From an uncultured Erythrobacter sp. (GTDB lineage Bacteria > Pseudomonadota > Alphaproteobacteria > Sphingomonadales > Sphingomonadaceae): a stretch of 64,000 nt of DNA. The translations under genes were made by a program, and so were the position numbers. The first letter of the stretch is position 1. Each line of letters starts with the position of its first letter. The stretch covers positions 744,001 through 808,000 of the forward strand of contig NZ_CANMZM010000001.1 of assembly GCF_947502395.1 (NCBI RefSeq), given 5' to 3'. This document shows, one piece after another, positions 44,008-52,767 of the stretch. The notes beneath the pieces are model-generated. The model did no database searches. It was not told the origin of the DNA and saw only the letters and a list, made by a program, of their open reading frames with translations.

Positions 44008-45086
44008 ATCCCCTCGATCTCCAAAGGCGTGTAAGGCCCAAGGATCAGCTGCTCGAACACACCAACACCCTTGGCAGTACCGCCTGTATTCTCGATGCGG
44101 CAGATCATCTGGACATGGCGGTTGTCGAGTTGCACCGGGTCGATAGCGCTTAAGTCAAAATCCTCGCGCTCGACCTTAAGCGGGCCGTGATGAAGGCCAT
44201 GCCCCCACACCGGATGAGTGTAGCCCAGGCCCTTCATTTGAAAACGTTCGATTGCGACTAGGCTCAGCTCTTGCGGTGCGCCTAGAGCGGTTATCCCGGA
44301 TAGCGTACCGCTAGCTGGCCAGCGGCTGCCTTCCTGAGTCTCGCTGGAGAGCGTCGCTCCGCCTTCGAAAATGCCGCTCGCGCCCACGCCATCGGGCGCA
44401 AAAGCCGCCCGCGTGTTCCACGCATTGCCATGCGCATCCGCGTTGATGTGGAAAAAGAGCGACGCATCTTCGAGGTTGATCGGCGTCCATTGCCAGAAAA
44501 ATTGTAGCGCCTCCTGCCCCGGGTTGGGCTGCATATCGCGGGCACCTACGGGGCGAATACCCCAGCTGCGGTCGCGTGTTCCCATGGTGCCTTGCGCCAT
44601 CTCCTCGCGTACACCATCGCAGGAAATCCAACCGGTGTAGTGCCCATTCTGAGTCATTCGCGTGTAGTCCATGAAGGCTCGCGGGCCGATGCGGCGGACA
44701 AAGCGCGGCTCTTCGATCGGAAAAGAGCGGCCTGTGAATTCGAACTCACCTGAAATGCCATCAGTCTCCGCAATGCAAACACGCAGGCGCTGGAGCGGTT
44801 CGATCACCTCAATGCTGATCGGGCCGACCTCAAGCGACATACGCTCCATACCAAGTTCGCATGAGGCATGGAGGCAATACTGCTTGCCGTCGCGGATAAA
44901 GCTGAAATGCGCATCGGCCACATCGAGATGCGGATACACGCCGAAGGCGAGCGCAAAAAAGCCGCCACCATCGGGTGCATAGCCATTGAAGAAATAGCGA
45001 TCATAGAAATTGCGATCCGTGCCCGCAAAGGCGATGGGGTCCGGCGTTTGGTGGATCGGAAAGTCATCACCATGAGAAAGTGTCAT
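44004..45086 (-). CDS. Hypothetical protein of the DUF7064/7065 type
   Basis: The 360-residue protein has no signal peptide. It is beta-rich with FFNGYAPDGGGFFALAFGVYP, SWGIRPVG and WQWTPINLEDASLFFH, matching, as far as I recall, the tandem DUF7065-DUF7064 proteins found beside steroid and aromatic degradation genes in sphingomonads and actinobacteria. The function is unknown; lipocalin-like binding of hydrophobic compounds is possible. It is the last gene of an isomerase-phosphotransferase-DUF operon, overlapping the phosphotransferase stop by four bases. Confidence 0.75.
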   Translation of the reverse strand: MTLSHGDDFPIHQTPDPIAFAGTDRNFYDRYFFNGYAPDGGGFFALAFGVYPHLDVADAHFSFIRDGKQYCLHASCELGMERMSLEVGPISIEVIEPLQRLRVCIAETDGISGEFEFTGRSFPIEEPRFVRRIGPRAFMDYTRMTQNGHYTGWISCDGVREEMAQGTMGTRDRSWGIRPVGARDMQPNPGQEALQFFWQWTPINLEDASLFFHINADAHGNAWNTRAAFAPDGVGASGIFEGGATLSSETQEGSRWPASGTLSGITALGAPQELSLVAIERFQMKGLGYTHPVWGHGLHHGPLKVEREDFDLSAIDPVQLDNRHVQMICRIENTGGTAKGVGVFEQLILGPYTPLEIEGI

Positions 45087-46162
45087 TGGCCGCTGGCCTC
45101 CCTAAGAGCTTCAACCGAGCCATGATCCAGCGCGAGCCCGCAAGCTCCTCGTACCATGGACAGAAAATTAGCATCGCCTCGATCGGTGCGTTCGACAAAT
45201 GCAGCGCTAAAAACACTGGTCGCAAGACCGCTCAGCGCACCGATCCGATAGTCGTCCCAGATGTCATCGCGGGTCAGTAACACACCGCGTGCAGCCATGG
45301 CGCTGAGATACAGCTCAAGAAGCTCGTCCTCGTGTGCTCGGCGAAGATCATTTCCGATACCGGTGCCAAGGAAATAGCCGATATCCGTCATCGCCTTGCC
45401 GCTGGTCACTGTTTGCCAGTCAAGAATGGCGATGGGCTCTGCCCCGCCCTTTACATCAAACAACATATTGTCGAGCCGAAAGTCGCCATGAACAAGACAT
45501 TGGGGCGGCTTTGAATGCGCGCTCAAGGCATCGAAATGAGGAGCAAACTGTTCGCACAAATCCATATATCCGGGCTCAAGCACATCAGCGTAGCGTTCAG
45601 CAAAGATGGTCTGCGCGTGGGCGTACATCCCTCCAATTTGCGCGGCGATCGCTTCGGGGGTTTTGAGCCAGTCCTTGCCGATCAGCTCTTCTCGCTGCCA
45701 GCTGGGCGCGTGGACCGAAGCGGCCTGAAGAATGGCATGCCGCGCATCCGCAATGTCGCAGCCCGCAATCTGGTTTCCGCCGCGCGCAGGGCCTAGATCT
45801 TCGAACAACAGGAGGCAAGTCGCCCCACCTTCGCCGACCTCGCTGGCGAAAGTTCGTGGCAAGCGACAGGCCAGATCAGGGGCAATTTCATTGTAAAAAC
45901 GCACCTCTTTTTCATAGAGGCGCATCATCTGGGCGGTGCCACGGCTGGTCGAATCCTCAGCGGCAAACTTGGCCGCAAGAGTGGAGGTTTCTCCACTCTC
46001 GTGGGTCAGCTCGAAACGAACACTGTCACCAACTTGGCCAGTCCCAATCGGCCGCCAAGCGACCGAGGTTACCGCACCCGCGTCGAGCGCATTTGTACCT
46101 TCCAGCACATCACACAGCCATTCGGGCGTGACATGATCTGGGTGCGTTGGAAATTCGCTCAT
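45083..46162 (-). CDS. Phosphotransferase family protein (aminoglycoside-phosphotransferase fold)
   Basis: The ATG at 46162 gives 359 residues; a TTG two codons upstream is also open. The kinase-like fold is shown by the catalytic loop HGDFRLDN (Asp227) and the metal-binding DWQ (Asp248 in ILDWQTV). The N-terminal VRFELTHESGETSTLAAKFA holds the likely ATP-binding lysine. Such enzymes in catabolic clusters are thought to act on small hydroxylated substrates or acyl-CoA pathway intermediates, not on antibiotics. It follows the isomerase gene by 11 bases. Confidence 0.85.
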   Translation of the reverse strand: MSEFPTHPDHVTPEWLCDVLEGTNALDAGAVTSVAWRPIGTGQVGDSVRFELTHESGETSTLAAKFAAEDSTSRGTAQMMRLYEKEVRFYNEIAPDLACRLPRTFASEVGEGGATCLLLFEDLGPARGGNQIAGCDIADARHAILQAASVHAPSWQREELIGKDWLKTPEAIAAQIGGMYAHAQTIFAERYADVLEPGYMDLCEQFAPHFDALSAHSKPPQCLVHGDFRLDNMLFDVKGGAEPIAILDWQTVTSGKAMTDIGYFLGTGIGNDLRRAHEDELLELYLSAMAARGVLLTRDDIWDDYRIGALSGLATSVFSAAFVERTDRGDANFLSMVRGACGLALDHGSVEALREASGQ

Positions 46163-46173
46163 GGCCAAAGGGT

Positions 46174-46794
46174 TTAACCCTTCGCCAATTCCTCTTCAAT
46201 CTGCGCTAGACGCTCTTTGCCAAAGAACATCTCGCCCTTCTCGCCTTTGGGTCCGACATACATGGTCGGAATGCCAAAGGCCCCGCGTTCAACCGCATCG
46301 GCGGTGTTCGCCACTAGAGCATCTTTGACTTCTTGCGTTTGGCTACGCTCGAACAGGTCTCTTGCATCGAAGCCTGCCGCCTGAACCGCTGCGCCGAGCG
46401 CTTCGGGATCAGTAACATCCAAGCCGTCTTCCCAGATATTGCTGGTCATGGCTTCGACAAATTGAACCGCACGCCCGTCTTGCTCAGCAGCCAAGAGCAT
46501 CCGCTGCAAGGTGATGGAATTGAACGGGAACTTGGGGTGCATTTTGAATTTTGAGAGGCTGTGCTTGGCGATAAAACGCTGCATTTCGATCATCGAATAC
46601 TCGAGCTTGCCCTTCACATCTGCGTCACGGATCATTGGTGGAGCATTGCCAGTGAGCTTGTGCATGCCGCCCAGAAACACCGGCGTCACGTCAAGTTCAG
46701 CTCCGGTTCGAGCAACAACCTCTCGCAATGGCCACCAGATCAGGTAGGCGTTGGGGCTAACAAAATCGAAAATAAGCTCAACGCGGTTGGCCAT
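46174..46794 (-). CDS. 2-hydroxychromene-2-carboxylate isomerase family protein (DsbA/GST-kappa fold)
   Basis: The 206-residue protein starts ELIFDFVSPNAYLIW, where Ser13 stands at the active-site position of the NahD/GST-kappa group in place of a CxxC. The thioredoxin-like fold is closed by AFGIPTMYVGPKGEKGEMFFGKERL. Family members use glutathione to isomerise ring-cleavage products of naphthalene-like compounds. First gene of a three-gene minus-strand operon with a phosphotransferase and a DUF protein, which points to breakdown of an aromatic or polycyclic compound. Confidence 0.88.
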   Translation of the reverse strand: MANRVELIFDFVSPNAYLIWWPLREVVARTGAELDVTPVFLGGMHKLTGNAPPMIRDADVKGKLEYSMIEMQRFIAKHSLSKFKMHPKFPFNSITLQRMLLAAEQDGRAVQFVEAMTSNIWEDGLDVTDPEALGAAVQAAGFDARDLFERSQTQEVKDALVANTADAVERGAFGIPTMYVGPKGEKGEMFFGKERLAQIEEELAKG

Positions 46795-47115
46795 AACTGT
46801 TCTCTCCCGGGGTTCATTGCATCAACGCTCGCATGAGAGAGCCAACTTGGCAAGTCTGGAACACAGACGAAATGAGAATCATCGCGTCGGCTTTGACCAA
46901 CGTGGTGAAATTCGCGTTAAGTCCGTTTCTACCAGTTTCCTTAGAAACCAATTGCAAAATGGCGTGCGTGCCGCCGATGGGGGTACAGGCTGTAAGGCCA
47001 CAATTGGTCGTTCCAAACGCCCTTCAGTTGCTGTCAATGAGGGCGGATGTGCTTGGGAGCCGGGACACTGTGCGAAAGCACGGCGTTTCGGCTCTTGGCG
47101 TTTGCGTTCACTCAA
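46795..47115. other. 321-base intergenic region
   Basis: It separates the isomerase start from the SulP stop, so it must carry the isomerase operon promoter. A short GCTCTC/GAGAGC-type symmetry near 46802-46842 is visible. An open frame on the minus strand (46879-47115) lacks a ribosome site and conserved residues. Nothing else was recognised. Confidence 0.4.
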
Positions 47116-48630
47116 TTAGTGAGGCGCAAGACCCAGTTCGAGCCCGGTGCGATCCTCCAGTGCAAATCTGTCAAACAGATCGGCGCTCGCAGCGTTCAGG
47201 CCGACCACGCGCGTGTGTCGACCATTGCGCCGCATGCGCTCGACCACTTTTTCCAACGCGCCAATCGCTGAAATATCCCAGAAATGCGCTTTGGAGACAT
47301 CGATCACCACATTGTGAGCCGCGTCCTCATATTGACTTTCGGGCCCAAGCAAATCCTGAAACTTCTCGACGCTGGCAAAGAATATCTCACCGGTGACGAC
47401 ATAAACCGCACTATGAGGGCGACGCACACGCTCGACAGTGAACAGACCTTTGACCTTATTGGCGAAGAAAATGCCGGAGAGCAGCACGCCAACGAGCACG
47501 CCCATGGCAAGATCATGGGTCCAAACCACCACCACAACAGTAGCGAGCATGACGATCGAGCTGCTTGACGGATGGCGGCGAAGGTTAGGGATTGAGTTCC
47601 AGCTGAAGGTTCCGATGCTCACCATGATCATCACCGCGACCAGCGCAGGCATGGGCACCTGCCCGACATACGGCCCGAGCACAGTCAACAAGAAGAGCAG
47701 AAACGCGCCAGCGGTGAAGGTCGACAAGCGCCCTCGCCCGCCTGAGGCCACGTTTATGACCGACTGTCCGATCATCGCGCAACCACCCATGCCGCCGAAG
47801 AATGCCGCAACAATATTGGCGATGCCTTGCCCTGCCCCCTCACGCTGCTTGTCGCTGTCGGTGTGGGTCATGTCGTCGACGATCTGTGCTGTGAGGAAGC
47901 TCTCAAGCAAGCCCACAGCTGCCATGGTTGCCGAATACGGCGCGATGATCCGCAAAGTCTCCCAGGTGAGCGGGACATCCGGCAATGCAAATGTCGGCAG
48001 GCCGCTCGGAAGCTCGCCTTCGCCCGCGACATTGTTGACCGGTAGACCCCAGTACATTGTCGCGGCTGTGAGCAAGACAATCGCCACCAACGGGCTTGGT
48101 ACAACCTTGGTGATGCGAGGAAAGCCGTAAATGACGGCAAGGCCAACAAGCACCATTGCCCAAGTCCAAGGTCCGACGCCTTCATTGCCCGGCATAAGTT
48201 GAGGCACCTGTGCCATGAATATCAAGATCGCGAGCGCGTTGACGAACCCCGTGATTACACTTCGCGAGACGAACTGCATCAGGAGATTGAGTCGCAAGAG
48301 CGCCGCAATCCCCTGGAAAACGCCCATCAAAATGGTGGCCGCAAACAGGTATTCGACGCCGTAGTCCCGCACCAAGGGGATCACGACGACCGCCACAGCA
48401 GCCGTGGCCGCCGAGATCATGCCGGGACGTCCGCCTGTAAAGGCGATCACCATCGCTATCGCAACACTTGCATAGAGACCAACGCTGGGATCGACCCCTG
48501 CGATCAAAGCGAAACCAATCGCCTCCGGGATCAACGCCAGTGCGACGACAATACCAGCGAGGATGTCTGCACGCGGTTGCGCCAACCAGTCATGGCGAAG
48601 CGTTTCCGCGAACGAGCGGGTGGTGGTCAT
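47116..48630 (-). CDS. SulP family inorganic anion transporter with STAS domain
   Basis: The ATG at 48630 gives 504 residues; the open frame to 48678 lies upstream of it. About ten to twelve helices carry SulP signatures ([23 protein letters not shown], a PQ-less variant, and [23 protein letters not shown]). A cytoplasmic STAS domain follows near residues 400-500 ([37 protein letters not shown]). It moves sulfate, bicarbonate or another anion, probably with Na+ or H+; no cysteine-pathway or carbonic anhydrase gene is adjacent to decide which. Confidence 0.92.
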   Translation of the reverse strand: MTTTRSFAETLRHDWLAQPRADILAGIVVALALIPEAIGFALIAGVDPSVGLYASVAIAMVIAFTGGRPGMISAATAAVAVVVIPLVRDYGVEYLFAATILMGVFQGIAALLRLNLLMQFVSRSVITGFVNALAILIFMAQVPQLMPGNEGVGPWTWAMVLVGLAVIYGFPRITKVVPSPLVAIVLLTAATMYWGLPVNNVAGEGELPSGLPTFALPDVPLTWETLRIIAPYSATMAAVGLLESFLTAQIVDDMTHTDSDKQREGAGQGIANIVAAFFGGMGGCAMIGQSVINVASGGRGRLSTFTAGAFLLFLLTVLGPYVGQVPMPALVAVMIMVSIGTFSWNSIPNLRRHPSSSSIVMLATVVVVVWTHDLAMGVLVGVLLSGIFFANKVKGLFTVERVRRPHSAVYVVTGEIFFASVEKFQDLLGPESQYEDAAHNVVIDVSKAHFWDISAIGALEKVVERMRRNGRHTRVVGLNAASADLFDRFALEDRTGLELGLAPH

Positions 48631-48863
48631 GGGATGAAGTGTCCTGAATTCATATCGCGGGATTGAGCGCGACATCACTTGGAGAGTGAAGAAGCGCCTA
48701 GTCGCTTATGCTGCAATGCACAAGGCGGGGATTCAACGGAGACTACCGCGAGCTGGCGAGGATTCTCCTCGTCAAAGCCATTTGGGAGAGTGACCTCTGC
48801 CATTTTCTCGCAATGACAGCTCCCTAATCTTTGAGACCAGCCTGCTTCGTTGCTTTACCCGCT

Positions 48864-49553
48864 CTATCCTGAGCCAAGTGTATCCAGAACAGACTGTGCT
48901 GCCGCCTCCGAAGAGGCTGGATTCTGTCCGGTAATCAGATTGCCATCCCGTGTTGCATAGGGTTCGAAATCGCCCTTCTTCGTGTATTTTCCGCCCCTCG
49001 CAATGAGCGTATCTTCCACCAGGACGGGAACGACATCGGTAAGCTGAACCGCATCTTCTTCGGAATTGGTGAACCCGGTCACATTGCGGCCCTTCACAAT
49101 GTACTCGCCATCTTTGTCGCGCGCGTTGGCAAAGGCAATCGACGCATGGCAAACGGCGCTTATGACCTTGTCCTGTGCCCAAAAGTCCTCGACCAATTTG
49201 ATCGAGTTCTCATTCTCAAACAGGTCCCATAGCGGGCCGTGGCCTCCCGGATAGAAAACCGCGTCAAAGTCGTTTGCATTGACCTCAGAAAGGCGCTTGG
49301 TTTCAGCCAGCTGGGCTTTGGCGTCATCATCAGCTTCAAACCGATGCGTTGCTGCGGTTTGAAAGTCTGGCTCGTTCGATTTGGGATCAAGCGGCGGTTG
49401 CCCGCCCAGCGGCGACGCGAGTGTGATTTGCGCGCCGGCATCCTTGAACACGTAATATGGCGCCGCAAACTCCTCCAGCCAGAATCCTGTCTTCTCGCCC
49501 GTCTCACCAAGCTGATCATGCGATGTCAGAACTATCAGCACTCTATTACTCAT
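48864..49553 (-). CDS. DJ-1/PfpI family protein (type 1 glutamine amidotransferase domain, Hsp31-like)
   Basis: The 229-residue protein has the nucleophile elbow AVCHAS with Cys135, a glutamate pair at 27-28 (FWLEEFAAPYY) and GGHGPLWDL. The NVTGFTNSEEDAVQL stretch is as in the YDR533c/Hsp31 and plant-type branch. Such proteins act as glutathione-independent glyoxalases (methylglyoxal to lactate) or as stress chaperones. The start is the ATG at 49553. It lies 26 bases downstream of an NTF2-like gene on the same strand. Confidence 0.92.
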   Translation of the reverse strand: MSNRVLIVLTSHDQLGETGEKTGFWLEEFAAPYYVFKDAGAQITLASPLGGQPPLDPKSNEPDFQTAATHRFEADDDAKAQLAETKRLSEVNANDFDAVFYPGGHGPLWDLFENENSIKLVEDFWAQDKVISAVCHASIAFANARDKDGEYIVKGRNVTGFTNSEEDAVQLTDVVPVLVEDTLIARGGKYTKKGDFEPYATRDGNLITGQNPASSEAAAQSVLDTLGSG

Positions 49554-49579
49554 CGATGCAATTCTCCTTCATCGCGAAC

Positions 49580-49996
49580 TCAGTCATCAAGATCGGTCTT
49601 GCCGAGCTGGCGATACCATTGTGCGTTGTCCCAAAAGCAGGTGAGATGTCTAATCTTTCCTTCGGGATTAATCTCGAAGATGAAAAAGTGCCTCACCTTG
49701 TATGACCTCCCGAGACTGGGCACCCCGAACGCTTCCTGCTCTTGCGTGCCGGAGATGTCGACATCGACGAAGGCAAACTGACCTCCTTCTCGGATCGACC
49801 GCACAGAATTGCTCAGGTCTGGAAAGGAGGCAATCAAAACGCCCCAACTGCCCGGACCGACTTCCTCAACCGGTCCTTTCAGATCGAACGGGACATATTC
49901 GACCGTGCCTTCCTGCTCGAACATCGCCACCATAGCTGGGACGTCCTGCGCATTGTATTTGTCAAAGAAAGTTTGAGCGATTTCAGTTTGCGACAT
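49580..49996 (-). CDS. NTF2-like (SnoaL-type) protein
   Basis: The ATG at 49996, eight bases after GGAGA, gives 138 residues; ATG at 50008 (four residues earlier) and a much longer open frame to 50533 lack such support. The cone-shaped NTF2 fold is shown by AQTFFDKYNAQDVPAMVAMFEQ at the start, and GSYKVRHFFIFEI-like strands with the end FWDNAQWYRQLG. Family members are isomerases, dehydratases or ligand-binding proteins. Its neighbour downstream is a DJ-1 protein, which suggests a small stress or detoxification operon. Confidence 0.82.
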   Translation of the reverse strand: MSQTEIAQTFFDKYNAQDVPAMVAMFEQEGTVEYVPFDLKGPVEEVGPGSWGVLIASFPDLSNSVRSIREGGQFAFVDVDISGTQEQEAFGVPSLGRSYKVRHFFIFEINPEGKIRHLTCFWDNAQWYRQLGKTDLDD

Positions 49997-50396
49997 CAGA
50001 TTCTCCATCGGAACGTTGGCATCTGGGGAGAGCGTGGCGTGCCTGCGGGCGAGTGCAATTCTCCCGCAAGGCGACTTCGGTCTGAACAGTGAGTGTGGCG
50101 ATCCCGAACGTACAGAAGTCACTATCACGATTGTCTCGTCGCTTTTAGCCGGGTGCGCTGAAGCAAGTCTTCCGAATAAAAGTGCAAAGTATCGAATTCC
50201 GCTCCCGGAGGTTTGGTCGCATCCCCTAGCGTCATCGCGGGCATGTGGCAAGTGAGGTTTGGGCTGGAGAGATGTCGAGCCCGTTGCTGCGCCGTTCGGT
50301 GAGCGGTCCTCGATGGTCCAACAGCCGGTGGTACACCGGGCACAAGCGGTTTGCCGCAAACGGAGGGTGAGTTGAAGGGACTCCCATTTCGAGCGG
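49997..50396. other. 400-base intergenic region
   Basis: It lies between the start of the NTF2-like gene and the stop of the response regulator, so it holds the promoter of the NTF2-DJ-1 pair. Open frames through it (such as the one to 50533) show no conserved residues. CCGGTGGTACACCGG at 50330-50344 is a short palindrome. No RNA gene was recognised. Confidence 0.45.
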
Positions 50397-50807
50397 TCAA
50401 GCCGATAAGAGAGCTCGACACTCGGTGATCGCTTCACGCAATTGGCCGAGACTAAAGGGCTTTGCCAGGAACTTGGCAGCCCCAAAGTCAACTGCGGCCT
50501 TTGCAAAATAGCTGTTCGAGACGTCTCGCTCACCTCCCAGGGTTTTCCCTCCTCCGGACATAGCGAGGATGGGAACGTCTCTGAACGCGCTATTTTGTAC
50601 CATCCGAATGATGCTCAGACCTTCGACCTTAGGCATGAACACGTCGGTCATTATTACATCGGGTTTGCTACCAGCCCGTATCATGGCTTCCATTTGCGTG
50701 CTTTCAACGCAGACAGCTTCATGGCCAAGGCACGATATCATCTTGACCAGCGTGTCGACTATCCGATCGTCGTCATCAATCACGAGAATGATCAGCGGTC
50801 TTGCCAT
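50397..50807 (-). CDS. Single-domain response regulator
   Basis: The 136-residue protein is a bare receiver domain: acidic pocket Asp11-Asp13 (VIDDDDR), phosphoacceptor Asp55 (DVIMTDVFMPK), Ser/Thr position Ser84 (AMSGGG) and Lys116 (AKPF). No output domain is present, so it acts by protein contact or as a phosphate sink. It shares one base with the stop of the FixJ-type regulator upstream and is the third gene of a kinase-regulator-regulator operon. Confidence 0.93.
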   Translation of the reverse strand: MARPLIILVIDDDDRIVDTLVKMISCLGHEAVCVESTQMEAMIRAGSKPDVIMTDVFMPKVEGLSIIRMVQNSAFRDVPILAMSGGGKTLGGERDVSNSYFAKAAVDFGAAKFLAKPFSLGQLREAITECRALLSA

Positions 50808-51430
50808 CAGATCGCACCCGCAAGCTGGAACATCCGGACAATGTTAGGAAGGTCATTCACGCCAAGTTTTTTGATCGCGCTGTAACGGTGGGCATCGATC
50901 GTTCTTGGGCTCAGAGCAAGCCGATTTGCAATCTGCTTGCTGCGGAAGCCTTCGCAAACGAGCATCATCACCTCATTTTCCCGCGCAGACAGGGTCTTCA
51001 CCAGCGATCTCGCGCCGCCAGCCATATCTGCATTACGGCTCCTAACGGACGATGACACGGTAAACCCTTCGATTGTTTTTGCTATCTCGGCAATTGAAGC
51101 AGGCTTCTCGATAAAGTCTCGCGCGCCTAACTTCATGGCATCCACTGCGATCGATACATCGGCATATGAAGTGAAGAAAATGACTGGAATGTAGCGCTTT
51201 TGAGACGGAATTCGCCTCAAGGTTTGCATTCCGTCCAGATCCGGCATTCGCAGATCAAGCAATACGCAATCAAACGACAGGTATGACAGGCCCTCAAGAA
51301 AATCCTCGCCGCACGCAAAGGGATGGCACCGCATCCCATGCTTGGTCAGACCGCGACAAATCGAAGTTCGGATCTGCCTGTTGTCGTCTACCAAAGCGAC
51401 AGCGGGGCCAACATTGAACGCGATTGTCAT
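50807..51430 (-). CDS. Response regulator, FixJ/NarL type with LuxR helix-turn-helix
   Basis: The 207-residue protein has a receiver domain (Asp15-Asp16, phosphoacceptor Asp59 in LLDLRMPDLDG, Lys at FIEKP) and a LuxR-type helix-turn-helix (LSARENEVMMLVCEGFRSKQIANRLALSPRTIDAH, shown in parts here by position about 150-190). It is a DNA-binding transcription factor activated by phosphorylation, closest to FixJ. It lies 48 bases after the kinase gene and overlaps the single-domain regulator downstream. Confidence 0.93.
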   Translation of the reverse strand: MTIAFNVGPAVALVDDNRQIRTSICRGLTKHGMRCHPFACGEDFLEGLSYLSFDCVLLDLRMPDLDGMQTLRRIPSQKRYIPVIFFTSYADVSIAVDAMKLGARDFIEKPASIAEIAKTIEGFTVSSSVRSRNADMAGGARSLVKTLSARENEVMMLVCEGFRSKQIANRLALSPRTIDAHRYSAIKKLGVNDLPNIVRMFQLAGAI

Positions 51431-51478
51431 AATTCGTTACTCGCACTCCTTTGCATTGGTAGAGCGTATCAAGCGCCC

Positions 51479-52381
51479 TCAATTCGTCCGTGGCAGATAA
51501 AGGCTGATCGTTGTGCCCGTTCCAACTTGCGAATTCGCACGGACAAATCCGCCGCTCGCTTCAACAAACTTGGCGACTGAAAACAATCCCAGCCCGATGC
51601 CCTCGCCGAATGGCTTTGTGGTAAAGTAAGGATCGAAGATTTTCGCGATGTCCGTCCCTTCAATCCCATCACCATGGTCCACTACATCGAGTTGGACGAA
51701 CGCTCCCGGTTCAATGTATTTAGGCAGCAATGCGGATGCTCCTCTCATAACAACGTTGCGAGAGACAAAAGACAGCTTACCGCCCGACGACATCGCATCT
51801 TGCGCATTCACCACAAGGTTTAGTAGCGCGTCGACCAATTGGCTTTCATCGACTCTAATCGACCACAATTCAGCATCCGATTCCCACTCTATCTCGGTTC
51901 GTTGATCAACGATCAGACGAAAGCGTTCCGCCAATTCGGGAATCAGATCTGTCAGATTCAAGGTCTTTGCCGTCGCCTCGATCTTATCTGTCGGCGCAAG
52001 CAAACGTCGGGTTAGTTTCTTGCTTTGATCCACCGCATTCAAGATCGCTTCGACGGTTTCATCCCGGCAATCCTCACCTGCGGCAATTAACTCAATCGAT
52101 CCGCTAATAATCATCAGCTGATTATTGAGATCGTGCGCCGCGCTTGATATCTTGATTTCATTGTTTTGAAGCTCGCTCCTGGGGTGTGCTGGCAGCTTTC
52201 GAGACGTACCCTGCGGTTTCTTCTGACAGTCGCAAGAAGGCTCAAAAGGCTTGCTCAGATACTTGAATTCCGCAATCCCCCGCAGTGGCTTGCCGGTATC
52301 AATCTCCAATAATTCGCGGCGCATTACTCGAGAATCAAGACCAGGCAACAATTTCACTGCACCAATAGGCTGAATAACCAT
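51479..52381 (-). CDS. Soluble sensor histidine kinase
   Basis: The ATG at 52381 gives 300 residues (a TTG at 52393 is also open). No membrane helix is present. Residues 1-60 have no recognised sensor fold but include a Cys-Asp-Cys (SCDCQKK) that could bind metal. The H box is SSAAHDLNNQL with His83, then come the N box (LLNLVVNAQDAM), G1 (DHGDGIE), F (FDPYFTTK) and G2 (GEGIGLGL). The dimerisation part is short, as in HWE/NtrB-like kinases of the HDLNNQL type. It heads an operon with two response regulators. Confidence 0.92.
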   Translation of the reverse strand: MVIQPIGAVKLLPGLDSRVMRRELLEIDTGKPLRGIAEFKYLSKPFEPSCDCQKKPQGTSRKLPAHPRSELQNNEIKISSAAHDLNNQLMIISGSIELIAAGEDCRDETVEAILNAVDQSKKLTRRLLAPTDKIEATAKTLNLTDLIPELAERFRLIVDQRTEIEWESDAELWSIRVDESQLVDALLNLVVNAQDAMSSGGKLSFVSRNVVMRGASALLPKYIEPGAFVQLDVVDHGDGIEGTDIAKIFDPYFTTKPFGEGIGLGLFSVAKFVEASGGFVRANSQVGTGTTISLYLPRTN

Positions 52382-52767
52382 CGAACACCCCAAATATCAT
52401 CACGCCAAATTGCAAATAATCTCAAAACTTGCGCAATCTTCGCAATGTAAGTATCATCCATATATTGGTTATATTACCTCATTATGCCTAATAATAAACG
52501 TATATTTGTATCAGAATGCGTGGATTTTTTTCAAAATATGCTGCCCCAAAATCTGCATCGATCAAAAAGCGAAAGTTCTCAGCTTATGCATCCAATGCCC
52601 GAACACTGGTTTAGATCGCATCGGCTTTCCAGGAGCGAAGCAGTATTTTCCTTAGTGTTTTATAACACTGTTGCATCACGCCAACCCGATGACTGTCCGA
52701 CATGCAAGAGTAGTGTTGGCTTACGAACCCAATATTCGCCGCCGTCATGAAGAGAAGTTGAGGACGG
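52382..52767. other. AT-rich region between the divergent kinase and convergent metZ
   Basis: About 390 bases, AT-rich for this genome, carry the promoter of the kinase operon on the minus strand. A plus-strand open frame at 52484-52750 is listed separately. Short TAATAATAAACG and TATATTGGTTATATT stretches suggest promoter or protein-binding DNA; no clear boxes were assigned. Confidence 0.4.
52484..52750 (+). CDS. Possible small protein, doubtful
   Basis: An 88-residue frame starts with ATG and ends shortly before the metZ stop. It reads MPNNKRIFVSECVDFF, contains a Cys-Pro-x-Cys pair (CPTC) near the end and is rich in His, Ser and Phe. There is no good ribosome site (CTCATT precedes it) and the base composition is AT-rich. 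It could be a recently acquired gene or chance. It is included with low confidence because the frame is long for AT-rich DNA. Confidence 0.25.
   Translation: MPNNKRIFVSECVDFFQNMLPQNLHRSKSESSQLMHPMPEHWFRSHRLSRSEAVFSLVFYNTVASRQPDDCPTCKSSVGLRTQYSPPS

Noticed and set aside
46879-47115. Minus-strand 78-residue frame after the SulP stop
   Set aside because: No ribosome site, chance-like residue order.
50009-50533. Long N-terminal extension of the NTF2-like gene
   Set aside because: The extension has no fold-like order and the GGAGA site before 49996 decides the start.
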